From positions 1-25,979 of the forward strand of contig JAKDLQ010000005.1 of NCBI GenBank assembly GCA_030452775.1: a stretch of 25,979 nt of DNA, written 5' to 3'. This document shows, in pieces, positions 14,548 to 24,586 of the stretch. Under the pieces are notes generated by a model, which saw only the letters and a list, made by a program, of their open reading frames with translations, made no database searches and was not told the DNA's origin. Every line of letters starts with the position of its first letter. Positions within the stretch are counted from its first letter, which is position 1. The position numbers and the translations under genes are program-made. This DNA is from Micrococcales bacterium. GTDB taxonomy: Bacteria; Actinomycetota; Actinomycetes; Actinomycetales; Dermatophilaceae.

Positions 14548-17500
14548 GCGCCCTGCTCAAGGACGTCATCACCATCCCCGACCAGGCCGGGGCCGAGGAC
14601 TACGTCCTGCGCCTCACCGACTCGATCGGCCACGCCGCGGCGAGGCGGACGATCGACGACTATGTCGTCACCCCCGCGCTGACCGAGGCCTTCGACCAGG
14701 CGCTCGGGCTCGTCAGCGAGTCGATCGGGTCGGGGGTCAGCCGGGGCGCGTTCCTCGCCGGCTCCTTCGGCTCCGGCAAGTCGCACTTCATGGCGGTCCT
14801 GCACGCCTTGCTGCGGCACGAACCGGCTGCCCGAGCGAAGCAGGAGCTCCAGCAGGTCATCGCCAAACACGACGCGGCCCTGCGGGACCGGACGATCCTG
14901 CCGCTCGCCTTCCACCTGCTCGGGGCGAAGTCCTTGGAGCAGGCCCTCTTCGAGGGCTACCTGCGCCAGATCCGGGAGCTGCACCCCGACGCCCCGCTGC
15001 CCGCCATCCACAAGTCGGATGCCCTCTTCCACGACGCCGACGCCCTGCGCCGGCGCCTCGGCGACGAGGCCTTCTTCGCCGGGCTCAACCAGGGCGCCGC
15101 CGGCGGGGCGGACGCGTGGGCTGCCGTCCTCGGCTCGGGGTCGTGGGACTCCACCTCGTATGCGCAGGCTCGCGCCGCCGCAGCGAGCTCGGAGGAACGG
15201 CTCAAGCTCGTGAGCGCCCTCGTCGAGACCTATTTCAGCGCCTACACGCAGCAGGCCGAGTACGTCGACCTCGACACCGGGCTGGCCGCGATCGCCACGC
15301 ACGCGAAGGGTCTCGGCTACGACGCCGTGGCCCTCTTCCTCGACGAGCTCGTGCTCTGGCTCGCCTTCTCGGTGCAGGAGAAGGCGTTCTTCAGCCGCGA
15401 GTCGCAGAAGCTGACCAAGCTCGTCGAGTCGTCGACCGGGTCCCGCGCCATCCCGCTCGTCTCCTTCGTCGCGCGGCAGATGGACCTGCGTCGCTGGTTC
15501 GCCGACTCGGGCGCGAGCGGCGCCGAGCAGGAGGCCCTCGACCGCGCCTTCAAGCACCAGGAAGGCCGCTTCTCCACCGTCGTCCTCGGCGATGACAACC
15601 TGCCCTTCGTCGCCAACCGTCGGCTCCTGCAACCCAAGGACGACGAGGCCCGTGAGGTCCTCGAGGACGCCTTCCGGCGCATCGATCGCAACCCCCGCGT
15701 CTGGGACGTGCTGCTCGACGGGATCAACACCGACGAGTCGCACCGCGGCGCGGACGAGAAGGCCTTCCGGTTGACCTACCCCTTCTCCCCCGCGCTCGTG
15801 TCGACGCTGCGCTCGCTCGCCAGCGTCATGCAGCGCGAGCGGACCGCGCTCAAGGTCATGCAGCAGATGCTCGTCGACCAGCGCGAATCCTTGACCGTCG
15901 ACTCCGTCATCCCGGTCGGGGACTCCTTCGACTACATCGTGCAGAGCGGCGGCAACGCGCTCGACCCGCAGGCCGCCGCGCTCTTCCGCTCGGCGGGCCG
16001 GCTCTACACCGAGAAGCTGCACCCCCTGCTCCGCTCGATGCACAACCTCACCGAACGGCAGCTGCGCGAGGAGCCGGAGACGGTGCCGGCGGCATACGGC
16101 ACCGACGACCGTCTCGCCAAGACGCTGCTGCTCTCGGCCGTGGCACCCAACGTGCCCGCCCTCAAGTCGCTCACCGCCGCCCGGCTCGCAGCACTCAACC
16201 ACGGCTCTGTCGTATCGCCGCTGCCCGGCGGAGAGGCGACCGTCGTCCTGGCCAAGGTGCGCACGTGGGCCCGTGACATCCCCGAGATCCACCTCGACGG
16301 CGCCGACACGAACCCCACCATCCGCGTCCAGCTCTCCGACGTCGATCACGAGTCGATCGTCGAGCGCGCCAAGGGCGAGGACAACGAGGGCCGTCGGCGC
16401 GAGCTCGTCAAGACCCTCGTCGCAGAGAGCCTCGGTATCGAGCTGGGCCGGCAGGACCTCCAGAGCGCCTACCGGCACGAGATCATCTGGCGCGGCTCGA
16501 AGCGGCAGGTCGACCTGCTCTTCGGCAACGTCCGCGACGCCGGCTGGCTCTCCGACGACCACTTCCGCGCCGCCCCCGGCACGTGGCGGGTCGTCATCGA
16601 CCACCCCTTCGACGAGCCGGGTCACTCCTCAGCCGAGGACCAGCGCCGGCTCGAGGACATGACCGCCCGCGACGTGCAGACCCACACCCTCGTGTGGCTG
16701 CCCCGCTTCCTGTCCGATGCCCGGATCCGGGACCTGCGCCGCCTCGTCATCCTCACCTGGCTGCTCGAGGGCCCGGGCGATCGCTGGCAGAGCCACGCCG
16801 ATCACCTCAACGAGGGAGACCGGGCCCTGGCGAGGAACATCCTCGAGTCGAACCGCAACATGCTGCGCCGCGGACTCGAGGACGCGATCCAGCAGGCCTA
16901 CGGCGCGGCCAGCGTCCGACCCGGCACGCTCGTCGACGACGCCGGGCACACCCGGACCCTCGTCTCGCTGGATCACATGTTCGCCCCACAGGCCCCCGTC
17001 GGCGCCACCCTGGGCGACGCGTTCCGCAACTTGCTCACGCAGGCCTTCGACGCGACCTATCCGGGCCACCCGCGCTTCGAGCCCGGCGACGTCGAGGTGC
17101 GGGTCCCGCAGCTGAAGACCGTCGCGGCGCACGTGCACCGGGCGATGGCCGACAAGGAGAAGCGCGTCGAGCTCCAGGGCGACCAGCTCGCCGTCCGCCG
17201 CATCGCTGGGCCGCTCGGGGTCGGCACCGCTTCGGAGATGCACTACATCATCGGCGACGACCGCTTCAGCCCGTGGAGCCTCGAGATCGAGAAGGCCCTC
17301 GGGCGGCGCGCACAGCATGAAGGCAAGGCGGCCGACGATCCGGTGACCGTCGGGGAGCTGCGCAGGTGGATCGACGAGGTGACGCCGGCACAAGGTCTCG
17401 ACCCCAACGTCAGCGACCTCGTCATCATCACCTGGGCCGCGCTGCGCCAGCGGGCCTGGTATCAGCACGGCTCGGCGCTGCCGGCCGCCCCCGACCCCGG

Positions 17501-18284
17501 CTCGGTGCAGCCCTCGCTGGAGCTGCGGCCCCAGCCGAGGCCGCGCGGGGCGGGCGGGCGCGCGGCCGGGGCGGTGGCGGCCGGGCTCCTCGGCATCCCC
17601 GTGAAGCCGCACCTCACGGCGCCGGCGGTGGCCGACCTCGTCGAGACCGTGACGAGCAGGGCGGCCGAGCTCGCCAACGACGCGCCCGGTCTGGTCGCGG
17701 CACTCGAGCCTGCGTATGGGCGGCTCGGGCTCGATGCGAGCGACGGCGCGGTGGGCCGGCTCGCCACGGCCCGGACCACGACGGCCCTCGTCCAGCGGCT
17801 GCGGCACCTGCGGGGCGTTGCGTTGGTGCAGGCGTTGGCCGAAGCGGACCTGGGAGCGGGCACCACCGCGGCCGGCACCTCGCTCGCGAGCGCGGGCGCG
17901 GTGACCAGCGCGCTGACGACCTTCCAGTGGAGTCGACTCAACCCGCTCACCGACGCGATGCGGGGCGAGGGCAGACGATCGGACGAGGCCGCGGCGATCG
18001 TGGGCCGCCTCCAAGAGGCCCTCGTGTCGGAGGAGTTCGTCACCCCGATCGGGACGGCGCTCGAGAGGGCCGACGACGACATCTTCCGATGGCTCGAGGA
18101 CCACATCACGCCGACCCCGGCAGCGACGCCGCCCACCGATGGCCCGAAACCGCCTGGCGGCCGGTGGGGTCGCGCGTCCCGGCCGGCGCGCGGTGCCAAC
18201 GAGGCGCTGCTGGGTGAGGTGCGCAGCTTCCTCGACGAGCATGCCGACGCCGATGTCGAGGTCACCTGGCAGGTGCGCGAATGA
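14544..18284 (+). CDS. pglY: BREX type 2 ATPase PglY (BrxC/PglY family, DUF6079-type)
   Basis: A 1246-residue P-loop ATPase. Walker A is GSFGSGKS at residues 73-80, preceded by the FLAG strand, and Walker B is ALFLDEL with D267 and E268. Only the first 450 residues or so form the recognisable AAA-like module. The remainder is a long helical region with a Pro/Ala/Gly-rich linker near residues 985-1020. PglY corresponds to BrxC of type 1 BREX, a DNA-associated ATPase essential for defence. The GTG start has GAAGGAG 6 nt upstream. The last four bases (ATGA) are shared with pglZ. GC is high and even throughout, unlike pglX, consistent with a conserved backbone gene. Confidence 0.94.
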   Translation: MSALLKDVITIPDQAGAEDYVLRLTDSIGHAAARRTIDDYVVTPALTEAFDQALGLVSESIGSGVSRGAFLAGSFGSGKSHFMAVLHALLRHEPAARAKQELQQVIAKHDAALRDRTILPLAFHLLGAKSLEQALFEGYLRQIRELHPDAPLPAIHKSDALFHDADALRRRLGDEAFFAGLNQGAAGGADAWAAVLGSGSWDSTSYAQARAAAASSEERLKLVSALVETYFSAYTQQAEYVDLDTGLAAIATHAKGLGYDAVALFLDELVLWLAFSVQEKAFFSRESQKLTKLVESSTGSRAIPLVSFVARQMDLRRWFADSGASGAEQEALDRAFKHQEGRFSTVVLGDDNLPFVANRRLLQPKDDEAREVLEDAFRRIDRNPRVWDVLLDGINTDESHRGADEKAFRLTYPFSPALVSTLRSLASVMQRERTALKVMQQMLVDQRESLTVDSVIPVGDSFDYIVQSGGNALDPQAAALFRSAGRLYTEKLHPLLRSMHNLTERQLREEPETVPAAYGTDDRLAKTLLLSAVAPNVPALKSLTAARLAALNHGSVVSPLPGGEATVVLAKVRTWARDIPEIHLDGADTNPTIRVQLSDVDHESIVERAKGEDNEGRRRELVKTLVAESLGIELGRQDLQSAYRHEIIWRGSKRQVDLLFGNVRDAGWLSDDHFRAAPGTWRVVIDHPFDEPGHSSAEDQRRLEDMTARDVQTHTLVWLPRFLSDARIRDLRRLVILTWLLEGPGDRWQSHADHLNEGDRALARNILESNRNMLRRGLEDAIQQAYGAASVRPGTLVDDAGHTRTLVSLDHMFAPQAPVGATLGDAFRNLLTQAFDATYPGHPRFEPGDVEVRVPQLKTVAAHVHRAMADKEKRVELQGDQLAVRRIAGPLGVGTASEMHYIIGDDRFSPWSLEIEKALGRRAQHEGKAADDPVTVGELRRWIDEVTPAQGLDPNVSDLVIITWAALRQRAWYQHGSALPAAPDPGSVQPSLELRPQPRPRGAGGRAAGAVAAGLLGIPVKPHLTAPAVADLVETVTSRAAELANDAPGLVAALEPAYGRLGLDASDGAVGRLATARTTTALVQRLRHLRGVALVQALAEADLGAGTTAAGTSLASAGAVTSALTTFQWSRLNPLTDAMRGEGRRSDEAAAIVGRLQEALVSEEFVTPIGTALERADDDIFRWLEDHITPTPAATPPTDGPKPPGGRWGRASRPARGANEALLGEVRSFLDEHADADVEVTWQVRE

Positions 18285-21094
18285 CCGTGACCGCCCCCAG
18301 CGCACCGGTCAGCGTCACGATGATCCTGGCCATGCTCGACGAGGCCAAGCACCCGAGATATCGCTACGAGTCGGGTGTCATCGGCCTGCTGGCCCGGCCC
18401 GATCGAGATGCGAGCCAGGACCTCGAGCACGACGGCCAGCTCGTCCGGGTCCGCCCGGCCGAGTCGGCACTGGCCGTGCGCGAGGCGCTGCTGGAGCACC
18501 GCGAGGGTGACTGGATGGTCATCCTCACCGACCGCTCCGACGACGACCTCGGCGCCGGCGTGCTGTCCCACCTGGTCTGGAACCGGCTGCGCCGACCCGA
18601 CCCGTGGGAGGCCGTGCGCACCCGTTTCAAGGCCACCGGGATCGACCCGGCACTGACCGGGCCCGGGAGCCGGGAGCTGGCCACCGCGCTCCTCGCGGCC
18701 ACCCCCGAAGGTGGCTGGCCCGCGGCACCTGCCGGAGTGCTGACCCGGAGCCATGCCCTGTCCTCGGTCGCGCGCCGGCACCTTGATCTCGACGGGGAGG
18801 TCACCGACGTCATCACCGTGCTGGGCTGGTCGGCGCTGCCGGCGGCGACCTCCCGCGTGGCCGACCTGCGGGCGGACTTCGGCGACGTGCTCACCGACGC
18901 GACCCTCGACTGGGTCGCGAGCGCCACCGGAGTGGCGGCGGCCCCGGTGCGCGCCCTCATGAGCCGCGGCGAGATCGGCGAGATGGTCCCCCTCGGCCTC
19001 GCCGTCCACCTGCTGACCAACGACGGCCCGCTCCACCCCGAGGAACGGCACGTCGCCACCATGGGCCTCGTGCGGTTGGAGCCCCATTGGGGGCTGCCCG
19101 TGCCGTCGACGGCCGCGCTCACCGCGTTCGGCTCCGCCGCCACGGCGGTGCTCACGGATCTGACCCGGGCCGAGCGCAACGCCGCCCACGTGAACCGGCT
19201 CCTGCAGCGGGCGGATGCGATCCTCGAGCAGACCCAGGCCTCGCAGCTCGCGATCCACTCCGAGCTGCTGCCGCGCAGCTTCCGCACGCGCCTCACTCTG
19301 CTCGCCGAGGCGCTTCGCCGGGCCGTCGCCGACCTCGGATCCGGGGGCCCGACCCAGGATGCGAACCAGTCGGTCGAGAGCAGGTGGGAGTTCGCGCGGC
19401 AGCACCGCCTCGGAAGGACCACCTCCCCCGAGGTCGACGCGTTCGGTGCCGCGGTCCGGCTCTGGCGCTGGCTGCAGACACCCGAGTCGCCCCCGGACGC
19501 CTCCCTCGCCCAGCGGGCCAGACGGCACCTCGACGAGGACGCGTGGGCCGATGCCGCAATCAACGATGCCGTCACCGGGGTCGACGAGCCGGCGCTGTCC
19601 GACGCGCTGCGGCTCGTCGTCGAGGCGGCCATGTCCCGCCGCGACCGCTCGGAGCGGGCGTTCGCCCAGTCGCTCGCTGCAGCGACCGCCCGGGACGACG
19701 GGGCCGAGCACGGGGGCTTGGACGGCGACGCCGGGCAGGTGTGGTTCCTCGAGAGCCTGCTGCCCAGGGTCGTCCTGCCGATGGCGCGGAAGGTCCCGGT
19801 CCTGCTGCTCATCCTCGACGGGATGAGTGCCGCTGCCGCGACGGAGATCGTCGAGGACACCTGCGAGAGGTTGGGCTGGGTCGAGGCGGCGGTGTCAGGC
19901 TCGGCCACCCGTCGATCTGCCGCGCTCGCGGTGCTGCCCTCGATCACCGAGGTGAGTCGTGCCTCGATGTTGTGCGGCCGCCTGACCTGGGGCGGGCAGG
20001 ACCTCGAGCGCAAGGGCTACGAGGAGCTGACCCAGAGGTCCGCAAAGATCAGGGGCGCTCTCTTCCACAAGAAGGGCGTCGACAGCACGACGCCGGGAGC
20101 CCTCGTCGCCGAGGGTGTCGGTGCCGCGATCGATGGCCGCGACGGGCTACCGCTCGTCACCGTGGTGCTCAACACCGTCGATGACGCCCTCGACCGCAGC
20201 GACCCGGGCGGCACGGTGTGGAACACCGGCGCGGTCAAGCACCTCGAGCCGTTGCTGGCGCGGGCTCGCGCGGCCGGGCGCACCGTCATCATCACCTCAG
20301 ATCACGGCCATGTCATCGAGCGCCGGATGGGGGTGCAGCGCAGCGCCCCGGACCTGACCAGCGGCCGGTCCCGGGGGGTGGCCGGCCACGTCGAGCCGGA
20401 CGAGGTCGAGGTCGCGGGGCGCCGGGTCCTCACCCCCGAGAGCCGTGCGGTCCTCGCCGTCAGCGAGGGGCTGCGCTACGGGCCGCTCAAGGCCGGCTAC
20501 CACGGCGGGGCCAGCGCCGCCGAGGTCGTCGTGCCCGTGGCGGTCCTGCTGCCCGACGAGCACACCAACGACTCGAGCCTGCCGCTGCTGTCCCCGCAGG
20601 CACCGGCGTGGTGGTCGATGCCGACAGCGGCTACAGCGGCGGCACCCGGATCACCGACGGCGAGAAGCGAGCCCGGCGGCATACGGCCGCGGCCCACGAA
20701 GCGGAAGGGCGCTGCGCCCGGGCCCACGCTCTTCGACGAGCTCGCGCCGGCGGAGACGATACCCGCGGCGCAGCGCGAGGAGCCCTCGACCGGGCGGTCC
20801 GTCGTCGCGAGCGGGACGTACACCTCCCAGCGCGGGATGACCGGGCGGCTGAGGATCACCGACGCGCAGGTCGCCGCGCTCATCGACGCCCTCGTTGCGG
20901 CGCCCGAGGCGCGCCTGCCCAAGCCGGTCGTGGCCTCGGCGTTGGGCCTGCCGGAGTTCCGGCTCGTCGGCGCCCTCTCGCAGATCCAGCAACTGCTCAA
21001 CATCGAAGGCTTCGGCGTGCTGCGGATGGACGTGGACGGTCAGACGGTCGTGCTCGACGAACGGCTGCTGCGCGACCAGTTCGAGCTGCGGTGA
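18281..21094 (+). CDS. pglZ: BREX type 2 phosphatase-fold protein PglZ
   Basis: A 937-residue protein with the PglZ domain of the alkaline phosphatase superfamily. Metal-binding signatures are VLLLILDGMS (D513 of the first strand) and TVIITSDHGHVIERRM (D674, H675 and H677). The N-terminal 490 residues are helical and BREX-specific. After the phosphatase domain a Pro/Ala-rich low-complexity linker (about residues 780-850) leads to a C-terminal winged-helix-like segment (LPKPVVASALGLPEFRLVGA). PglZ is the hallmark present in all BREX types and is required for resistance; its substrate is unknown. ATG 18281 overlaps the pglY stop as ATGA, so the two are coupled. The metal ligands are intact. Confidence 0.95.
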   Translation: MTVTAPSAPVSVTMILAMLDEAKHPRYRYESGVIGLLARPDRDASQDLEHDGQLVRVRPAESALAVREALLEHREGDWMVILTDRSDDDLGAGVLSHLVWNRLRRPDPWEAVRTRFKATGIDPALTGPGSRELATALLAATPEGGWPAAPAGVLTRSHALSSVARRHLDLDGEVTDVITVLGWSALPAATSRVADLRADFGDVLTDATLDWVASATGVAAAPVRALMSRGEIGEMVPLGLAVHLLTNDGPLHPEERHVATMGLVRLEPHWGLPVPSTAALTAFGSAATAVLTDLTRAERNAAHVNRLLQRADAILEQTQASQLAIHSELLPRSFRTRLTLLAEALRRAVADLGSGGPTQDANQSVESRWEFARQHRLGRTTSPEVDAFGAAVRLWRWLQTPESPPDASLAQRARRHLDEDAWADAAINDAVTGVDEPALSDALRLVVEAAMSRRDRSERAFAQSLAAATARDDGAEHGGLDGDAGQVWFLESLLPRVVLPMARKVPVLLLILDGMSAAAATEIVEDTCERLGWVEAAVSGSATRRSAALAVLPSITEVSRASMLCGRLTWGGQDLERKGYEELTQRSAKIRGALFHKKGVDSTTPGALVAEGVGAAIDGRDGLPLVTVVLNTVDDALDRSDPGGTVWNTGAVKHLEPLLARARAAGRTVIITSDHGHVIERRMGVQRSAPDLTSGRSRGVAGHVEPDEVEVAGRRVLTPESRAVLAVSEGLRYGPLKAGYHGGASAAEVVVPVAVLLPDEHTNDSSLPLLSPQAPAWWSMPTAATAAAPGSPTARSEPGGIRPRPTKRKGAAPGPTLFDELAPAETIPAAQREEPSTGRSVVASGTYTSQRGMTGRLRITDAQVAALIDALVAAPEARLPKPVVASALGLPEFRLVGALSQIQQLLNIEGFGVLRMDVDGQTVVLDERLLRDQFELR

Positions 21095-21101
21095 TGCACC
21101 G

Positions 21102-22454
21102 ATGATGATTGCCGAGGTCTCGAACCGGCGCCGTCGTGACGTCATCGGGGCGCTGCGCCGCGGCACGGTGCCCGAGTCGGGTCTCGACCTGCTCGCGGTC
21201 GGTCTCGACCGGTTCACGGTGGCCCTCGATGCCGAGCTCGACGCGGTCGCCGATGGCGGCGCGGTGTTCAAGGCGGTGCGCGGCGAGTACGGCGCGGGCA
21301 AGACGTTCTTCACCCGGCACCTCGCGGAGCGGGCGCTGCGTCGCGGATTTGCCGCGGCCGAGGTGCAGATCTCGGAGACGGAGACCCCGCTGCACCGGCT
21401 CGAGACCGTCTATCGGCGGATCACGGAGTCGCTGCGGACCGCGTCACTGCCGCCGAGCGCCTTCCGCGGGATCCTCGACTCGTGGCTCTTCACGCTGGAG
21501 TCGGACGCGCTCACTGCGGACCCGGCGTTGGAGCACGCCGGGGCGGGCGCGCTCGCCGACGCGGTGGATGGCCTGCTCGAGCGGCGGCTCGCGGAGGTGA
21601 GCACGAGGACGCCGGTCTTCGCCCGGGCGCTGCGCGGCTACCGGGCGGCGGTGGTGTCCGGCGACGGGGCCGCGGCCGACGGGCTGGCGGCGTGGATGGG
21701 CGGGCAGCCGCAGGTGGCCGCATCGGCGAAGCGCGCGGCCGGGATCCGGGGCGAGCTCGACCACTTCGGGGCGTTCGGCTTCCTGCAGGGGCTGCTCACC
21801 GTGCTGCGCGACGCCGGGCACCCGGGGCTCGTGCTCGTCCTCGACGAGGTCGAGACGCTGCAACGGGTGCGCGGCGATGTCCGGGACAGGGCGCTCAACG
21901 CCCTGCGACAGTTGATCGACGAGGTCGACGCGGGACGCTTCCCCGGCCTCTACCTCCTCATGACGGGAACGCCCGCCTTCTTCGACGGCCCGTCGGGGGT
22001 GTCGCGGCTGCCGCCGCTCGCGCAGCGGCTCGCGACGGACTTCGGGACGGATGCCCGCTTCGACAACCCGCGGGCGGTGCAGATCCGGCTGCCCGGGTTC
22101 GACCACTCGTCGCTCGTGTCGCTGGGCGTCAAGGTCCGAGACCTGTATGCCGGCGGCAGCCTCGTGCCGGAGCGGATTGCGGACCGGGTGGACGATGCCT
22201 ATGTCTCGGACCTGGCCACGGCGGTGGCCGGCCGGCTCGGTGGCCGGGTCGGGATCGCGCCGCGGATCTTCCTCAAGAAGCTCGTCGCCGACGTCCTGGA
22301 CAGGGTCGACCTCTTCGAGGACTTCGCCCCCCGGGTGAACTACGCCCTCACCGTCCAGACGGGCGAGCTGACCGACGTCGAGCGGGTGGCTCGCGGGCCT
22401 CAATCACCGGATGACCTCGAGCTCGACGTCGAGGCTGCCGACAGCGATGGATGA
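21102..22454 (+). CDS. brxD: BREX ATP-binding protein BrxD
   Basis: A 450-residue P-loop protein. Walker A is GEYGAGKTFF (G61-F70, K67), Walker B is LVLVLDEVETL (D248, E249), and the sensor-like strand is YLLMTGTPAFF. The end of the family is marked by GIAPRIFLKKLVADVLDRVD, a pattern also found in AAA-type regulators of the BrxD/DUF2791 group. BrxD is confined to type 2 and a few related BREX operons, where it precedes the helicase BrxHI. Two ATGs in tandem (21102 and 21105) lie 7-10 bp after the pglZ stop; either could be used. The frame is open upstream inside pglZ, but that part is non-homologous. The stop overlaps the brxHI start by ATGA. Confidence 0.93.
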   Translation: MMIAEVSNRRRRDVIGALRRGTVPESGLDLLAVGLDRFTVALDAELDAVADGGAVFKAVRGEYGAGKTFFTRHLAERALRRGFAAAEVQISETETPLHRLETVYRRITESLRTASLPPSAFRGILDSWLFTLESDALTADPALEHAGAGALADAVDGLLERRLAEVSTRTPVFARALRGYRAAVVSGDGAAADGLAAWMGGQPQVAASAKRAAGIRGELDHFGAFGFLQGLLTVLRDAGHPGLVLVLDEVETLQRVRGDVRDRALNALRQLIDEVDAGRFPGLYLLMTGTPAFFDGPSGVSRLPPLAQRLATDFGTDARFDNPRAVQIRLPGFDHSSLVSLGVKVRDLYAGGSLVPERIADRVDDAYVSDLATAVAGRLGGRVGIAPRIFLKKLVADVLDRVDLFEDFAPRVNYALTVQTGELTDVERVARGPQSPDDLELDVEAADSDG

Positions 22455-24586
22455 CGTCGATGGCTGACGGCGGGTCGGGCGCGTTCGACCTGCTGCATCC
22501 GGTCATCCAGCACCACGTCGTCAACACGCTCGGCTGGCACGGGCTACGACCCCTGCAGGAGCAGGCGATCGAACCGGTCCTGCGCGGACACGACTGCCTG
22601 CTCATCGCACCCACGGCCGGCGGCAAGACCGAGGCCGCCATGCTGGCGCTGCTCACCCGGATGGAGCAGGGGCAGTGGCCGGGGCTGTCGGTGCTCTACG
22701 TCTGCCCGCTCAAGGCGCTGCTCAACAACCTCGAGCCGCGGCTGGCCTCGTATGCCGGGTGGCTCGGTCGCGAGGCGCTCGTGCGGCACGGGGACACCAC
22801 CGCCGGGCAGCGCAAGCGTCAGATGCTGGAGCGCCCGTCGATGCTGCTCACGACCCCCGAGTCCCTCGAGTCGATGCTCGTCTCGCGGCTGCTCGATGCC
22901 AGGCACATGTTCGCCGACGTGCGGGCGGTCGTCATCGACGAGGTGCATGCCTTCGCCGGGGACGATCGCGGGTGGCACCTGCTGGCCGTCCTGGAGCGGC
23001 TGACCGCGATCGCGGGTCGCCCCGTGCAGCGCATCGGGCTGTCGGCGACGGTCGGCAACGCGGAGGCCCTGCTGTCCTGGATGCAAGGTGGGCCTGCCGG
23101 GCGCGCCCGGCCCCGCACGGTCGTCGCGCCCCGGCCCTCCGGCGCCGCGGCGCCCGAGCTGAGACTCGACTACGTCGGGAACATCGGCAACGCCGCGAAG
23201 GTCGTCAGCGGCATACATCTCGGTGAGAAGCGGCTCGTCTTCGCGGACTCGCGCAGGACCGTCGAGGCGCTGGCGGTGCGGCTGCGGGAGCGCGAGATCG
23301 ACACCTACGTGTCGCACTCCTCACTCTCGGTGGACGAGCGGCGGCGGGCCGAGGCGGCCTTCGCCGAGGCGCGCAACTGCGTCATCGCCTCCACCTCGAC
23401 TCTCGAGCTCGGCCTCGACGTCGGCGACCTGGACCGCGTGCTCCAGGTCGGCGCACCCACCACGGTGGCCTCGGTGCTGCAACGGCTGGGCCGGACCGGG
23501 CGCCGGGCGGGCAGCGCTCGCAACCTGACGTTCCTCGCGACGGACGACAGCGAGTTCCTTCGGGCAGCGGGGCTGCTGCTGCTCATGGACGACGGGTTCG
23601 TCGAGCCGGTCATCGCGCCGCCGCAGCCGCGACATGTGGCGGCCCAACAGTTCCTGGGGACCGCGCTGCAGAAGGGCCGGATCTCGCTCGCGGACGAAGC
23701 GTCATGGATGGCCGAGCTGGCGCTGGCCTCCCCGGAGGAGCTGCGGGCCATTGCGAGCTGGCTCGTGTCGACCGGGCATCTGGACACGGACGAGGGGCTG
23801 GCCTTCGTCGGGCCGGCCGCCGAGAGACGATACGGGCAGCGCAACTTCATGGAGCTGCTGGCCGTCTTCACGGCGCCTCCCGAGGTGACGGTCCTGCACG
23901 GTCGCCACGAGATCGGCAGCGTCGACTCGATGCTGTTGGTGACGAAGGTGCAGGGGCCACGGATCATCACCCTCGCCGGGCGTCCCTGGGAGATCACCCA
24001 CATCGATTGGCGCCACCGGCGTGCCTACGTCGAGCCGAGCGAGCAGGTCGGCGAGTCGAAGTGGATGGGCGAGTCGCGCCCGTACTCCTTCGAGCTGGCC
24101 GATGCGATCCGGCGGGTCCTGGTGGGGGAGACCCCGCCTGGGGCCGAGCTGACGAAGCGGTCGCTCGTGCGACTGGATGCGTTGCGGGCGCAGTATGCCC
24201 ATCGGGTCGCGATCGGCTCGACCGTGGTGGCAGACGACGGCGGGCAGGTGCGCTGGTGGACGTTTGCCGGCGCCCGGGCCAACGTCGTGCTGACGGCTGC
24301 GCTGGGCGAGGTGGCGCCAGAGCTCCTGGACGAGTGGACTTTCGGCAACCTGCACGTCTCTCTGCGATCCGATGCCACGGCCGGCGCGGTCGGCTCGGCG
24401 CTGCGGATGGCCCGCGGGGTGCTCGGCGACGACCTGATCAGCGTGCGCCCAGCCGTCACGGAGCAGGCTCTGCGGAGACTCAAGTTCTCCGAGATGCTGC
24501 CGCCGGCGCTCGCGGTCGCGACGCTCTCGGCCCGCACCGCCGACTATCGCGCGGCTGCCCGGATTGCGAGGTCCGCCGTCACGTGA
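22451..24586 (+). CDS. brxHI: BREX type 2 Lhr-like superfamily 2 helicase BrxHI
   Basis: A 711-residue SF2 helicase. Motifs in order are the Q-type entry GLRPLQEQAI (31-40), motif I APTAGGKT (53-60), Ia VCPLKALLNN, Ib TTPESLE, II DEVH (163-166), III LSATVGN, IV VFADSRRT, V STSTLELGLDVGDLD and VI QRLGRTGRRAG. The C-terminal third matches the Lhr-type extension. Helicases of this group unwind or translocate on nucleic acid with 3'-5' polarity. BrxHI is the last gene of canonical type 2 BREX. Start ATG 22451 overlaps the brxD stop; ATG 22460 is an alternative. The stop lies inside a short tandem repeat (24570-24645), so the last codons of the gene are part of a duplicated unit. Confidence 0.94.
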   Translation: MTSMADGGSGAFDLLHPVIQHHVVNTLGWHGLRPLQEQAIEPVLRGHDCLLIAPTAGGKTEAAMLALLTRMEQGQWPGLSVLYVCPLKALLNNLEPRLASYAGWLGREALVRHGDTTAGQRKRQMLERPSMLLTTPESLESMLVSRLLDARHMFADVRAVVIDEVHAFAGDDRGWHLLAVLERLTAIAGRPVQRIGLSATVGNAEALLSWMQGGPAGRARPRTVVAPRPSGAAAPELRLDYVGNIGNAAKVVSGIHLGEKRLVFADSRRTVEALAVRLREREIDTYVSHSSLSVDERRRAEAAFAEARNCVIASTSTLELGLDVGDLDRVLQVGAPTTVASVLQRLGRTGRRAGSARNLTFLATDDSEFLRAAGLLLLMDDGFVEPVIAPPQPRHVAAQQFLGTALQKGRISLADEASWMAELALASPEELRAIASWLVSTGHLDTDEGLAFVGPAAERRYGQRNFMELLAVFTAPPEVTVLHGRHEIGSVDSMLLVTKVQGPRIITLAGRPWEITHIDWRHRRAYVEPSEQVGESKWMGESRPYSFELADAIRRVLVGETPPGAELTKRSLVRLDALRAQYAHRVAIGSTVVADDGGQVRWWTFAGARANVVLTAALGEVAPELLDEWTFGNLHVSLRSDATAGAVGSALRMARGVLGDDLISVRPAVTEQALRRLKFSEMLPPALAVATLSARTADYRAAARIARSAVT

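Noticed and set aside
14433..16625. 730-codon open frame on the minus strand opposite pglX and pglY
   Set aside because: The frame exists only because of the codon bias of pglY. Its sequence is repetitive in composition with no motifs, and pglY itself has Walker A and B in the sense strand.
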